Both the position numbers and the translations under genes were made by a program. Of a stretch of 64,000 bases of DNA, positions 47,419-55,859 are shown piece after piece (position 1 is the first letter of the stretch; each line of letters starts with the position of its first letter). Origin of the DNA: Aureitalea sp. L0-47 (GTDB lineage: Bacteria > Bacteroidota > Bacteroidia > Flavobacteriales > Flavobacteriaceae); the NCBI RefSeq assembly GCF_026126405.1, contig NZ_JAFMTQ010000005.1, positions 104,023 through 168,022 of the forward strand. Reading direction: 5' to 3'. Below the pieces are notes generated by a model. That model saw only the letters and a list, made by a program, of their open reading frames with translations, was not told where the DNA came from and ran no database searches.

Positions 47419-49785
47419 TTGAAAAAACTGACCCTTCTCCTCTTAGTACTTTCAGTTGCAATCACATATGCCCAGGATAAATTTACCCTAAGTGGCACTA
47501 TATCCGAATCGGCCACCGGTGAGACCCTTATAGGGGTGAATGTACTCATACTCGATCTTCGGACCGGAACGTCCACAAACGAGTACGGCTTCTATTCAAT
47601 CACCTTACCCGCTGGTACATATGAGATTACGTACAGTAGTCTTGGTTTTGTTACCCAATCCACTACAATTGACCTGTCGCAGAATGTTCGTCAGAATGTT
47701 CTCATGATCAGTGATACGGAACAACTCGACGAAGTTGTGATCGAGGCGGATGTGGAGCGGGCGAGCATCAAGGCCGCCCAGATGAGTGTAAACACGCTCA
47801 CCGCGGAAACCATACGATCTATTCCCGTGGTTCTGGGCGAAGCAGACGTGGTTAAGTCGCTCTTGCTTCTTCCCGGAGTAACCAGTGCCGGTGAGGCCTC
47901 CTCAGGCTTTAACGTACGAGGAGGTGCGGCAGATCAAAACCTGATACTGCTCGATGAGGCTACTATATTCAATTCTTCCCACCTCTTTGGATTCTTTTCA
48001 GTATTCAATCCGGATGCTATTAAGGACGTGAAGTTGTTCAAAGGTGGAATACCGGCGCGTTATGGAGGTCGAGTTTCTTCGGTACTTGAGATCTTTCAGA
48101 AAGAAGGAAACAGCCGTGAATTAAAAATCAACGGTGGAATCGGGGCTGTTGCCAGCAGGTTATTGGCCGAAGGACCCATAGTTAAAGACAAAGCAGCTTT
48201 CCTGGTTGGTGGTAGAGGATCTTATGCTCATTTGTTCCTACCCCTTTTCGACATTGAGAACCGCGCCTATTTCTACGATTTGAACACCAAGATCAACTAT
48301 CGACTTAACGACAGGAACAGCTTCTTCCTTTCAGGTTACTTCGGAAGGGATCTCTTCAGTATAAATGAAAGTTTTGTAAACGTTTATGGAAATGCCCTGG
48401 GGAATTTCAGGTGGAACCATATATTTTCCGATAAGTTGTTCTCTAATCTCTCCGTGATCTATTCGGATTACTACTATGGTTTGGAACTGGACTTTGTAGG
48501 CTTCGAATGGAACTCAGGTATTCAGAATTTCAATATAAAATACGACCTAAAACACTATCTATCGGACAAGCTGCAGGTGAATTACGGGATCAATAATATT
48601 TACTACAGTTTCAATCCCGGAAAGATCGAACCTAACAATCCGGAATCGGGAATCCTTGAAGAACAGCTAATCAAGAAATACGCCAATGAATTTGCGGCCT
48701 ACGTAGACGTGGAGCACACCTTAACCGAAAAACTTAGGGTGCAATATGGTTTACGATTGAGTCATTTTATACGCTTCGGACAAGATGAACTGAATATTTA
48801 CCAAAACGACAATCCAGTTGAATTCGACCCCTTTCTGCTTATCTATCGGGGAGCCGAACCCATTGGTGTACAGGAATCCAGCCGGAGCGATCAACTGGCG
48901 TCGTTTACCAATCTTGAACCAAGAGTATCCTTGTCCTACGCCTTCAGCGATGACGCTTCCATCAAGGCAAGTTATACTCGAATTGCCCAATACCTCCACC
49001 TGCTGAGCAACACCAGCTCCCCCACTCCCCTGGATGTGTGGACTCCCAGTGGACCTTTTGTGGAACCGCAGTTGCTAGATCAATATGCCTTCGGTTTTTT
49101 CAAGAATCTTTGGGAAAGGGATTACACCCTGGAAACGGAAGTGTTTTATAAAGACATACAAAACCGGATCGACTACATCGATGGGGCCAATTTGATCGCA
49201 AATAACGCGATCGAACAAGTAATACTGAACGGAGAAGCAAGAGCCTATGGTCTCGAATTCTTACTTCGGAAAAACACAGGGAAACTGCAAGGATGGATAG
49301 CTTACACCCTATCGAAATCGGAGCAACGAACCCCGCCGAGGGATGCAAACGAGATCGGTATCAACAACGGGGAATGGTACAACACCCCTTACGATAAACC
49401 CCACGACATTGCCGTGTACGGCAATTATGAACTTAACGACAAATGGAGATTTAACGGGAACTTTGTCTTCCAGACCGGGCAACCTACCAACTTCCCAATC
49501 GGACAGTTTGAATTCCAGGGATTGGTGATTCCTTATTTCGGATTGAGAAACTTAACGCGACTTCCGGACTACCACCGCATGGATATCGCAGCCACTCTTA
49601 CACCTGGTAAGAACAAAGATCGCAACTGGCAGGCAGAATGGGTATTCAGCATCTATAATGTGTACAACAGAAGAAATGCAGCGGCCATCAATTTCAGGCA
49701 GAACCAGGACACGGGTGTGAATGAGGCGGTGAGGACATCCATCTTCGGAATAGTGCCATCGGTGACATATAATTTTAAATTTTAG
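47419..49785 (+). CDS. TonB-dependent receptor with carboxypeptidase-like N-terminal domain
   Basis: A 788-residue outer-membrane transporter. The signal peptide (KKLTLLLLVLSVAITYAQ) is followed by a carboxypeptidase-D-regulatory-like domain (about 22-105, starting FTLSGTISESATGETLIGVNV), a plug domain (about 120-225, with GFNVRGGAADQNLILLDEA) and a 22-strand barrel ending in an aromatic residue (YNFKF). The only start that keeps the signal peptide is TTG at 47419, since an in-frame stop lies 15 bp upstream. Its partner is the DUF4249 lipoprotein gene 1 bp downstream. The ligand is unknown. Confidence 0.93.
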   Translation: MKKLTLLLLVLSVAITYAQDKFTLSGTISESATGETLIGVNVLILDLRTGTSTNEYGFYSITLPAGTYEITYSSLGFVTQSTTIDLSQNVRQNVLMISDTEQLDEVVIEADVERASIKAAQMSVNTLTAETIRSIPVVLGEADVVKSLLLLPGVTSAGEASSGFNVRGGAADQNLILLDEATIFNSSHLFGFFSVFNPDAIKDVKLFKGGIPARYGGRVSSVLEIFQKEGNSRELKINGGIGAVASRLLAEGPIVKDKAAFLVGGRGSYAHLFLPLFDIENRAYFYDLNTKINYRLNDRNSFFLSGYFGRDLFSINESFVNVYGNALGNFRWNHIFSDKLFSNLSVIYSDYYYGLELDFVGFEWNSGIQNFNIKYDLKHYLSDKLQVNYGINNIYYSFNPGKIEPNNPESGILEEQLIKKYANEFAAYVDVEHTLTEKLRVQYGLRLSHFIRFGQDELNIYQNDNPVEFDPFLLIYRGAEPIGVQESSRSDQLASFTNLEPRVSLSYAFSDDASIKASYTRIAQYLHLLSNTSSPTPLDVWTPSGPFVEPQLLDQYAFGFFKNLWERDYTLETEVFYKDIQNRIDYIDGANLIANNAIEQVILNGEARAYGLEFLLRKNTGKLQGWIAYTLSKSEQRTPPRDANEIGINNGEWYNTPYDKPHDIAVYGNYELNDKWRFNGNFVFQTGQPTNFPIGQFEFQGLVIPYFGLRNLTRLPDYHRMDIAATLTPGKNKDRNWQAEWVFSIYNVYNRRNAAAINFRQNQDTGVNEAVRTSIFGIVPSVTYNFKF

Positions 49786-49786
49786 T

Positions 49787-50668
49787 ATGAACATAAAAAA
49801 TATAACATCCCAACTAGGACTCCTCATCATTACAAGTCTGATCTTATTAATGGGTTCCTGTGAAGACGTTATCGAGGTGGAGCTGAGCTCCGAAGAGCCC
49901 AGGCTGATTGTCGATGCATTGATCCGCGTTGATACGAATGAAGCCTTCACCAAGGTTAGTGTAAAAGTAAGCGAGACCAGTTCTTTCTTCGAATCTGTAC
50001 CGGCCGCGAATCTTCAACAGATCACGCTAACGAATCTCTCACTTCCCGGTGGAGGTATCGACCCTCCGGTGCTTATTGAAGAAGTGCCGGGTTCCGGTAT
50101 TTACAGCAAAGTATTTGCTACGGAATTCTTAACCGAAGGCAGTCTCCTTTTACAAATTGATTATCAAGATGAGTTCTTTGTAGCCATGGCGGAATTTGTT
50201 CCTACGGTGCCTTTGGACAATGTTGTGCAAGGTGACGGATTCCTGTTCGATGAGAATGACATAGAGTTGATCATTGCCTTTACCGACAATGGAGACCGGG
50301 ATGATTTTTATCTTTTTGATTTCAGCTTCGGGAATTATCTGGTTAGTGAGGATGAATTTTACCAGGGACAGGAGTTTGAATTTTCATACTTCTACGATGA
50401 CGAATTATCGCCAGGCGATTCTGTAGACATAAGTATAATGGGAGTTGACGAGGACTTTCATAACTACATGGACGAACTGATCACACAATCGGGGGAAAAT
50501 TTCGGGCCATTCGAAACCCCAGCTTTAACGGTTCGTGGAAATATCATTAACGCTACTGATATTGACAATATTGACAATTTCAACAATCTTGATTCAGCAG
50601 ATAATTTTGCCCTGGGGTACTTCGCGATAGTTCAGGAATACAAGGAAACCATTGTTATCGAAGAGTAA
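49787..50668 (+). CDS. DUF4249 family lipoprotein
   Basis: A 293-residue protein with a lipoprotein signal (LLMGSC, lipidated Cys at about residue 25). The N-terminal EDVIEVELSSEEPRLIVDALI is typical of DUF4249, a family found next to TonB-dependent receptors of the carboxypeptidase-like type. It probably sits on the outer membrane as an accessory of the receptor. It starts 1 bp after the receptor gene and its 3' end overlaps the convergent glycerate kinase gene by 14 bp. The protein is strongly acidic. Confidence 0.88.
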   Translation: MNIKNITSQLGLLIITSLILLMGSCEDVIEVELSSEEPRLIVDALIRVDTNEAFTKVSVKVSETSSFFESVPAANLQQITLTNLSLPGGGIDPPVLIEEVPGSGIYSKVFATEFLTEGSLLLQIDYQDEFFVAMAEFVPTVPLDNVVQGDGFLFDENDIELIIAFTDNGDRDDFYLFDFSFGNYLVSEDEFYQGQEFEFSYFYDDELSPGDSVDISIMGVDEDFHNYMDELITQSGENFGPFETPALTVRGNIINATDIDNIDNFNNLDSADNFALGYFAIVQEYKETIVIEE

Positions 50669-51794
50669 ATGCCTTGATGAGTCCGGCCGTTCTCTCCCGG
50701 ATCAGTTCCGAAGCAAACTCATAGCTATACCCTTCTTCTTGATCCGCACGGAACAATTCATCGGCGTCCTGCAATCCCAGATCCGCTACACCTTTTCTGT
50801 CTAAATTGAGCTTACCGCAAACTGCGAGGACGGGGATACCGTGTTCCTTAGCCTCCATAGCCACCCCTGAAACCAATTTTCCATAAGATGTCTGTGAATC
50901 GATACAGCCTTCTCCCGTCAGGATCAAATCAATTTTTTCTGAAATCAGTTTGTCCTGGAAACCGGCCAGTTTCAGCATAAAAGAGACTCCCGATATATAG
51001 GCTGCACCCAGAAAGGATTTTAACCCGAAGGCAGTTCCACCTGCCGCCCCGGAACCCGGTAGCTCTGAATGATCGGCGCCTAATTCTCTTGATATCACTT
51101 TACTTATTGAACGCAATCCATTGTCCAACTGCTCGATCTCTTGCGGGGATGCTCCTTTTTGTTTCGCATAAGTATATGCGGCACCCTCTGGACCAAAAAG
51201 TGGATTCAGTACGTCGTTTATCGCATAGAAAGAAATGCTGTGCATAAAATCCTTCGGAATGTCAATAGCAGCAATCTTTTCCAGCATTTTACCACTCGGT
51301 GAAACTATGGACCCCGCACTATCGAAGAACTCATAGCCCAGGGCCGATGCTATCCCCGTACCGGCATCATTGGTGGCACTACCCCCAATACCCAGGCAGA
51401 TCGTATTAGCACCCATAGAGAGCGCATGTTTTATTTGAATCCCGGTTCCATAGGTCGATGTATGCATTGGGTTTCGCTCTTCCTTACTTAGGAGTTCCAG
51501 TCCCGAAGCCCGCGCGAGTTCCAGATAGGCAGATTCAGACTGATTGTCAAATAAATAACTGGCTTCGAGTGCCCGACCAAGTGGGTCCACCGTTTCGCAG
51601 GGAATTTCTTCCACCGAATCCAAATGTTCCCTTACGGAATCCAGGAACCCTTCACCGCCATCCGAAGCAGGGATATGAGTGATATTTGCATCAGGATCAA
51701 CACTGAAAACCCCTTGACGCATGGCCTTAACCACCTCAGAAGAAGTAAGGCTATCCTTAAAGGCATCTGGTATGAGTAATACATTCAGCGACAT
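50655..51794 (-). CDS. Glycerate kinase
   Basis: A 379-residue glycerate kinase of the GlxK/GarK family, normally forming 2-phosphoglycerate. Motifs are IPDAFKDSLTSSEV (N-terminus), PASDGGEGF, GIGGSATNDAGTG (about 135-147) and the late LTGEGCIDSQTSYGK. The stop of the symporter gene lies exactly 1 bp upstream of its start. With the hydrolase gene upstream, it forms a three-gene operon in which released glycerate would enter lower glycolysis. Confidence 0.93.
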   Translation of the reverse strand: MSLNVLLIPDAFKDSLTSSEVVKAMRQGVFSVDPDANITHIPASDGGEGFLDSVREHLDSVEEIPCETVDPLGRALEASYLFDNQSESAYLELARASGLELLSKEERNPMHTSTYGTGIQIKHALSMGANTICLGIGGSATNDAGTGIASALGYEFFDSAGSIVSPSGKMLEKIAAIDIPKDFMHSISFYAINDVLNPLFGPEGAAYTYAKQKGASPQEIEQLDNGLRSISKVISRELGADHSELPGSGAAGGTAFGLKSFLGAAYISGVSFMLKLAGFQDKLISEKIDLILTGEGCIDSQTSYGKLVSGVAMEAKEHGIPVLAVCGKLNLDRKGVADLGLQDADELFRADQEEGYSYEFASELIRERTAGLIKAFTLR

Positions 51795-53441
51795 CTACGA
51801 AAATATCTGGGGAACGAAATAGCTGAATATGAGTATCACGACAAAGAAGATCAGAAGTATAAAAACTTCTTTAGAGTAAATGTCGCTTTTCTTTACTGTG
51901 AATTTAATGCCTTCTGCAGTCTTTATTTTAACGTTAGAAGTAAGTGCACTAACCAAAAAGGCTACTACCAGGGAGATAAGCACACCGGTAAAATTCAACC
52001 ATATCCAAAATATCTTCACACCTATATCGTAATTAAAAATCTCCTGTATCGTATTGGAAAATATCAGGTTGATCAGCACTGCCACTATAATACCAGTATT
52101 CATACCCACATGGTTTACACGCTTTGAGAATATAGCCAATACGAAAGTAACCAGAACAGGTCCGTAGAAGACAGACCCAATGGCGTTAATGATCTCAATT
52201 ACCGTGCTCTTACTTCCTCCGAATAGAAATGAAAAGGCGATACATACCACACCCCAGAAAACAACGGCAAATTTCGAGATTCGCATATAGCGGGCACCTT
52301 CGAGTTTTTTCTTTCCACGGTTGAAGAAGTCCTCCACACTCACTGCCGATAAAGAATTTACCGTAGAGCTCAATGATGACATGGCTGCCGACATGATCGC
52401 TACCATAAGCAATCCTATCATTCCATGGGGCAGATACTTAGTTATGAAAACAGGGATCATCAGGTCTGCTTTATACCCTGTGGAAGCGAAGTCCTGAGGA
52501 AAATGTTTTTCGGTGGTAGCCGCGATCTCACCCATGAAATCGGGTGCCAAAGTCACCAGGGAACCTATGATCAATCCCATGGTGCAATAGATCAACACTA
52601 CCGGGAAACGAAGCAATCCATTTGCTAGTAGTAGCTGACGGATGGTCTTCTCGTTCTTAGCTGATAGCATTCGCTGCGCCTGGGTCTGGTCACAGCCATA
52701 GTAGGACACATAGAGAAAGAAACCACCTATCAACATGGGCCACAGGCCATATTCCTCATCAGTGCCAATACCAAGATTGAGGTTGATCACGTCAAGGCGT
52801 TCGGTTGCGAAACCATTTGTGAGTCCGCCTGCATCTTCAACAAGATACCAACCATAGAACAAGCATACCAGCAAGCCTCCGAAGAGGAGGATCATCTGGA
52901 TGGCATCACCCCATACAACAGCCTTCATCCCACCCTGCCAACTGTAAATGATGGTGATGACACTTATGATCAGAATGGTATAGATATAGTCGATATCCAG
53001 AACGGCCTGCAGGATGATTGCAATTGTGTAGACCATTACCCCTGTTCCCAGGGCACGACTGATCTGGAAAACAATGCTTAGGATTAATCGTGTTGATGGC
53101 GAGAAACGCCTTTCAACATACTCGTAAATACTAACCACCCCGGAACGGAATAGCGGTGGGATCACGAAGAGCATAATGCAGATCATTGCCAGTGGTACTG
53201 CAAATTCAAAGGTGAGCCATTTCATTCCTCCGCCCAATTTCAATCCCACGAAGGCGGGTGCCGAAATAAAACTAATGGCCGACAATTGAGTTGCCATAGT
53301 CGACAGACTCAATGGGAACCATCCCATACTTCGGCCACCCAGGAAATAATCTGTAGAGTCTTTGTTGTTTTTGAAGAAATACCCCATTCCCAGGAAAAAG
53401 ACGATATAAAGTATTACGATGGTGTAATCGAGCCAATTCAT
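51795..53441 (-). CDS. Sodium:solute symporter (SSS family)
   Basis: A 548-residue inner-membrane transporter with about 13-14 transmembrane helices. Family features include the early DYTIVILYIVFFLGMGYFF helix, STMATQLSAISFISAPA and the SSTVNSLSAVSVEDF segment. Substrates in this family range from sugars and amino acids to organic acids. Position between an MGH-like hydrolase and a glycerate kinase suggests a glycosylglycerate or the glycerate itself. It is 1 bp from the gene on each side, so translation is coupled. Confidence 0.9.
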   Translation of the reverse strand: MNWLDYTIVILYIVFFLGMGYFFKNNKDSTDYFLGGRSMGWFPLSLSTMATQLSAISFISAPAFVGLKLGGGMKWLTFEFAVPLAMICIMLFVIPPLFRSGVVSIYEYVERRFSPSTRLILSIVFQISRALGTGVMVYTIAIILQAVLDIDYIYTILIISVITIIYSWQGGMKAVVWGDAIQMILLFGGLLVCLFYGWYLVEDAGGLTNGFATERLDVINLNLGIGTDEEYGLWPMLIGGFFLYVSYYGCDQTQAQRMLSAKNEKTIRQLLLANGLLRFPVVLIYCTMGLIIGSLVTLAPDFMGEIAATTEKHFPQDFASTGYKADLMIPVFITKYLPHGMIGLLMVAIMSAAMSSLSSTVNSLSAVSVEDFFNRGKKKLEGARYMRISKFAVVFWGVVCIAFSFLFGGSKSTVIEIINAIGSVFYGPVLVTFVLAIFSKRVNHVGMNTGIIVAVLINLIFSNTIQEIFNYDIGVKIFWIWLNFTGVLISLVVAFLVSALTSNVKIKTAEGIKFTVKKSDIYSKEVFILLIFFVVILIFSYFVPQIFS

Positions 53442-53442
53442 A

Positions 53443-54756
53443 TTATAGTTTGTTAGTTAGCAGATCGATGGTTAATGCCGCACTCCAGGAAAAGTTGTTA
53501 CCACCATAGCCTTTATCCAGGGTTTTGTTCAACTCTTTCGAAGGTTCGAAGTATTCGTAGAAACCATAAGTCTCCATGAAGTGGATGGTATGTTCTTTTA
53601 TCTTTTCTGAAAGTTCCTCATAACCATAGCGTTTCAACCCACGATAGATGATCCAGTTCAGGTTGATCCAAACAGGGCCCCTCCAGTATTTTTTCGAATT
53701 AAAGAATTCGCTGGACGGGTCGAAGGATGCACAGAGGAAATTCTCATCATTTTCGCCACTGAAACTACCTCTATGAAGATGTTCAATCATGGTTTCTGCC
53801 CTTTCTTCAGAAGGGATTCCAGCCATAAGCGGTGTAAAACTGGAAGACGATAGGTGGGACAACTTACGCTCATTCCGAAGGTCATAATACACATAGCCCT
53901 GTAAATTTTCGTCGAACAATTTTGAATTCATAGCTTGTAAAGCTTGCTCCTGCCACTGTTCAAGCTGTGCTACTTTATTATTCTTACGCAACAATTTTCC
54001 AAGTGCGATAAGGCTCTCATTGGCCTTGATCAACATACTATTGAACAAGGGGTCCTGCACCAGGAATGGAGAGCCTTCTGCAATCTTGGCATCGTCATAC
54101 TTCCATTGCTTGAATAGTTCAATAAGGTGAATGTAGTATTGGTATTCCTTGTTGGTAGGGCGATGCGAAGCATCAATAAGCTTAGTATCCTTTCGATCAA
54201 GCTCATAATCCGGTACTTCAAAAGTACTCCAGATAAAATCCCAAACCGGAGTATTATCTGTTCCGGCTTCCCAGTTATGACAAATGTATACCAGCCCTTC
54301 ATTCTGGGGATCGCGGTTCGTATAGAAATAATGATGATTTTGATAGACGGCATCATAGACCGAATCGATAAAAGAGAGGATGTCTTCTTTGTCTTCTGAA
54401 ATGCGATAAAGTTCTTCCAGTACAAAACCCAGAACAGGTGGCTGTGTGATCCCTGAAGTCCTTACGTCAGGGCTTTGATCACTGAGATGAGCCGCGTGTA
54501 CTTCGGGGCCCGGGTAATAGGTTTTGGACTCGTTGTGAAATACTATATGAGGCAGGAATCCATTTTTCCATTGCCCCTTCAGCAGGGAACGAATCTCCGA
54601 TTTGGCGCGTTCCATGTCGATATGAGCCCAACCAATTGCGATGAACCCCGAATCCCAATTCCATTGAAAGGGGTACAAACCTTCACAGGGAATGGTAAAT
54701 GCTTCTTTCCAATTATTGTGGAGAACTTTTGAGGCTTGCTCAAGTAAAGACGGCAT
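53443..54756 (-). CDS. GH63-clan glycoside hydrolase, MGH/GgH-like
   Basis: A 437-residue (alpha/alpha)6-barrel hydrolase without signal peptide, so probably cytoplasmic. YPFQWNWDSGF (28-38) forms the sugar site. The general acid is likely Asp167 in WEAGTDNTPVWD. KYWRGPVWINLNW (356-368) and the late FYEYFEPSKEL (about 399-409) are also family hallmarks, the latter carrying a probable base Glu. Length and motifs resemble mannosylglycerate and glucosylglycerate hydrolases rather than trehalase. The neighbouring glycerate kinase strengthens this. The exact substrate is inferred. It is the first gene of the operon, facing murQ. Confidence 0.82.
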   Translation of the reverse strand: MPSLLEQASKVLHNNWKEAFTIPCEGLYPFQWNWDSGFIAIGWAHIDMERAKSEIRSLLKGQWKNGFLPHIVFHNESKTYYPGPEVHAAHLSDQSPDVRTSGITQPPVLGFVLEELYRISEDKEDILSFIDSVYDAVYQNHHYFYTNRDPQNEGLVYICHNWEAGTDNTPVWDFIWSTFEVPDYELDRKDTKLIDASHRPTNKEYQYYIHLIELFKQWKYDDAKIAEGSPFLVQDPLFNSMLIKANESLIALGKLLRKNNKVAQLEQWQEQALQAMNSKLFDENLQGYVYYDLRNERKLSHLSSSSFTPLMAGIPSEERAETMIEHLHRGSFSGENDENFLCASFDPSSEFFNSKKYWRGPVWINLNWIIYRGLKRYGYEELSEKIKEHTIHFMETYGFYEYFEPSKELNKTLDKGYGGNNFSWSAALTIDLLTNKL

Positions 54757-54775
54757 ATAATTCAGTTAGCTTTTA

Positions 54776-54783
54776 TAAATATA
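54776..54783 (-). promoter_or_regulatory. -7-like box TATATTTA of the hydrolase operon
   Basis: Seven of eight matches to TAnnTTTG on the - strand, 19 nt before the start at 54756. It lies back to back with the murQ promoter. Confidence 0.35.
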
Positions 54784-54796
54784 GGGTTTTAATCAT

Positions 54797-54804
54797 TACT
54801 TTTG
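54797..54804 (+). promoter_or_regulatory. -7 box TACTTTTG of murQ
   Basis: Perfect TAnnTTTG, 19 nt before the TTG start codon of murQ. A T-rich stretch lies at the -33 place but without a clear TTTG. Confidence 0.5.
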
Positions 54805-54823
54805 AACGAACAAAATCTTCGCT

Positions 54824-55639
54824 TTGACCTTCAAAAAGACGACAGAGGAATCCTCGAACTACGACCACCTTGAAAAAATGTCGGTGCAGGAGATCCTTGT
54901 CTCTATGAACCAGGAGGACAAAACCGTTCCCGATGCCGTGGAGCAGGCCTTACCACAGATTGAGGCACTGGCAGAAAAGGTTTCTGATCAACTACTGAAA
55001 GGTGGTAGATTATTTTATGTGGGGGCGGGTACCAGTGGCCGACTGGGAGTAGTGGATGCCAGTGAATGTCCGCCAACATTCGGTGTGCCACATGGACTTG
55101 TGGTTGGTTTGATCGCCGGAGGTGATAGCGCCATTCGAAAGGCGGTGGAATTTGCCGAGGACTCAAAGGAACAAGGCTGGTTAGATCTAGTGGATTATCA
55201 GATTTCTGAAGGAGATATTGTTATTGGGATCGCAGCTTCAGGAACAACACCTTATGTGTTGGGAGCCCTGGAAGAATGTAACAAGCGAGACATTCCAACG
55301 GGTTGTATTACCTGCAATGAAGGAAGTCCCCTTGCGATGACCGCAAAGTTCCCGGTGGTAGTTGTGGTTGGGCCGGAATTCGTAACGGGAAGTTCCAGGA
55401 TGAAGGCGGGTACCGCTCAGAAACTGGTGTTGAATATGATTAGTACTTCGGCTATGATAAAACTTGGGCGCGTAAAGGGAAACCGTATGGTCGACATGCA
55501 GCTTAGCAACAATAAGCTAGTGGATCGCGGTACACGAATGGTTATGGAAGCTTTACACATTTCAGAAAGTGATGCAAACGAACTCCTGTTAAAACACGGA
55601 AGTGTACGAAAAGCAATAGAATCACGAGCCAATGCCTAA
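54824..55639 (+). CDS. murQ: N-acetylmuramic acid 6-phosphate etherase
   Basis: MurQ cleaves the lactyl ether of MurNAc-6-phosphate during peptidoglycan recycling. The 271-residue protein starts with TTG at 54824: no ATG is available, and an in-frame stop lies about 20 bp upstream. The N-terminal LEKMSVQEILVSMNQEDKTV is typical. The SIS domain has VGAGTSGRLGVVDASECPPTFG, and MIQLIAGG-like and MKAGTAQKLVLNMIST segments follow. It overlaps the small membrane protein gene downstream by 8 bp. Confidence 0.95.
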   Translation: MTFKKTTEESSNYDHLEKMSVQEILVSMNQEDKTVPDAVEQALPQIEALAEKVSDQLLKGGRLFYVGAGTSGRLGVVDASECPPTFGVPHGLVVGLIAGGDSAIRKAVEFAEDSKEQGWLDLVDYQISEGDIVIGIAASGTTPYVLGALEECNKRDIPTGCITCNEGSPLAMTAKFPVVVVVGPEFVTGSSRMKAGTAQKLVLNMISTSAMIKLGRVKGNRMVDMQLSNNKLVDRGTRMVMEALHISESDANELLLKHGSVRKAIESRANA

Positions 55640-55859
55640 AGGACATACCGATAAAAAAATGCTGGTTAAGGGGATCAAATACATGGCCCTGGTCATTCCA
55701 TTATTGGTACTCACCACTTATTTGTTCACATTCATGTTCCTGAATAAGGAAACAAGACTATTCTACATCGTGATGCCGCTGGCAATAGCCGGAATGGCCG
55801 GCACCTTCTGGCTGGGGTTCAAGGGGCTGAAAACGATCATGAAGGCGGTATTTGGGTAG
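55632..55859 (+). CDS. Small two-helix membrane protein (DUF6095-like)
   Basis: A 75-residue protein with two hydrophobic helices (about 17-36 and 43-61) and a basic N-terminus. It overlaps the end of murQ by 8 bp and the end of the convergent kinase gene by 23 bp. I recall a flavobacterial family, DUF6095, with this size and place next to murQ, but the name is from memory. Function unknown; the link with murQ suggests a cell-envelope role. Confidence 0.75.
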   Translation: MPKGHTDKKMLVKGIKYMALVIPLLVLTTYLFTFMFLNKETRLFYIVMPLAIAGMAGTFWLGFKGLKTIMKAVFG

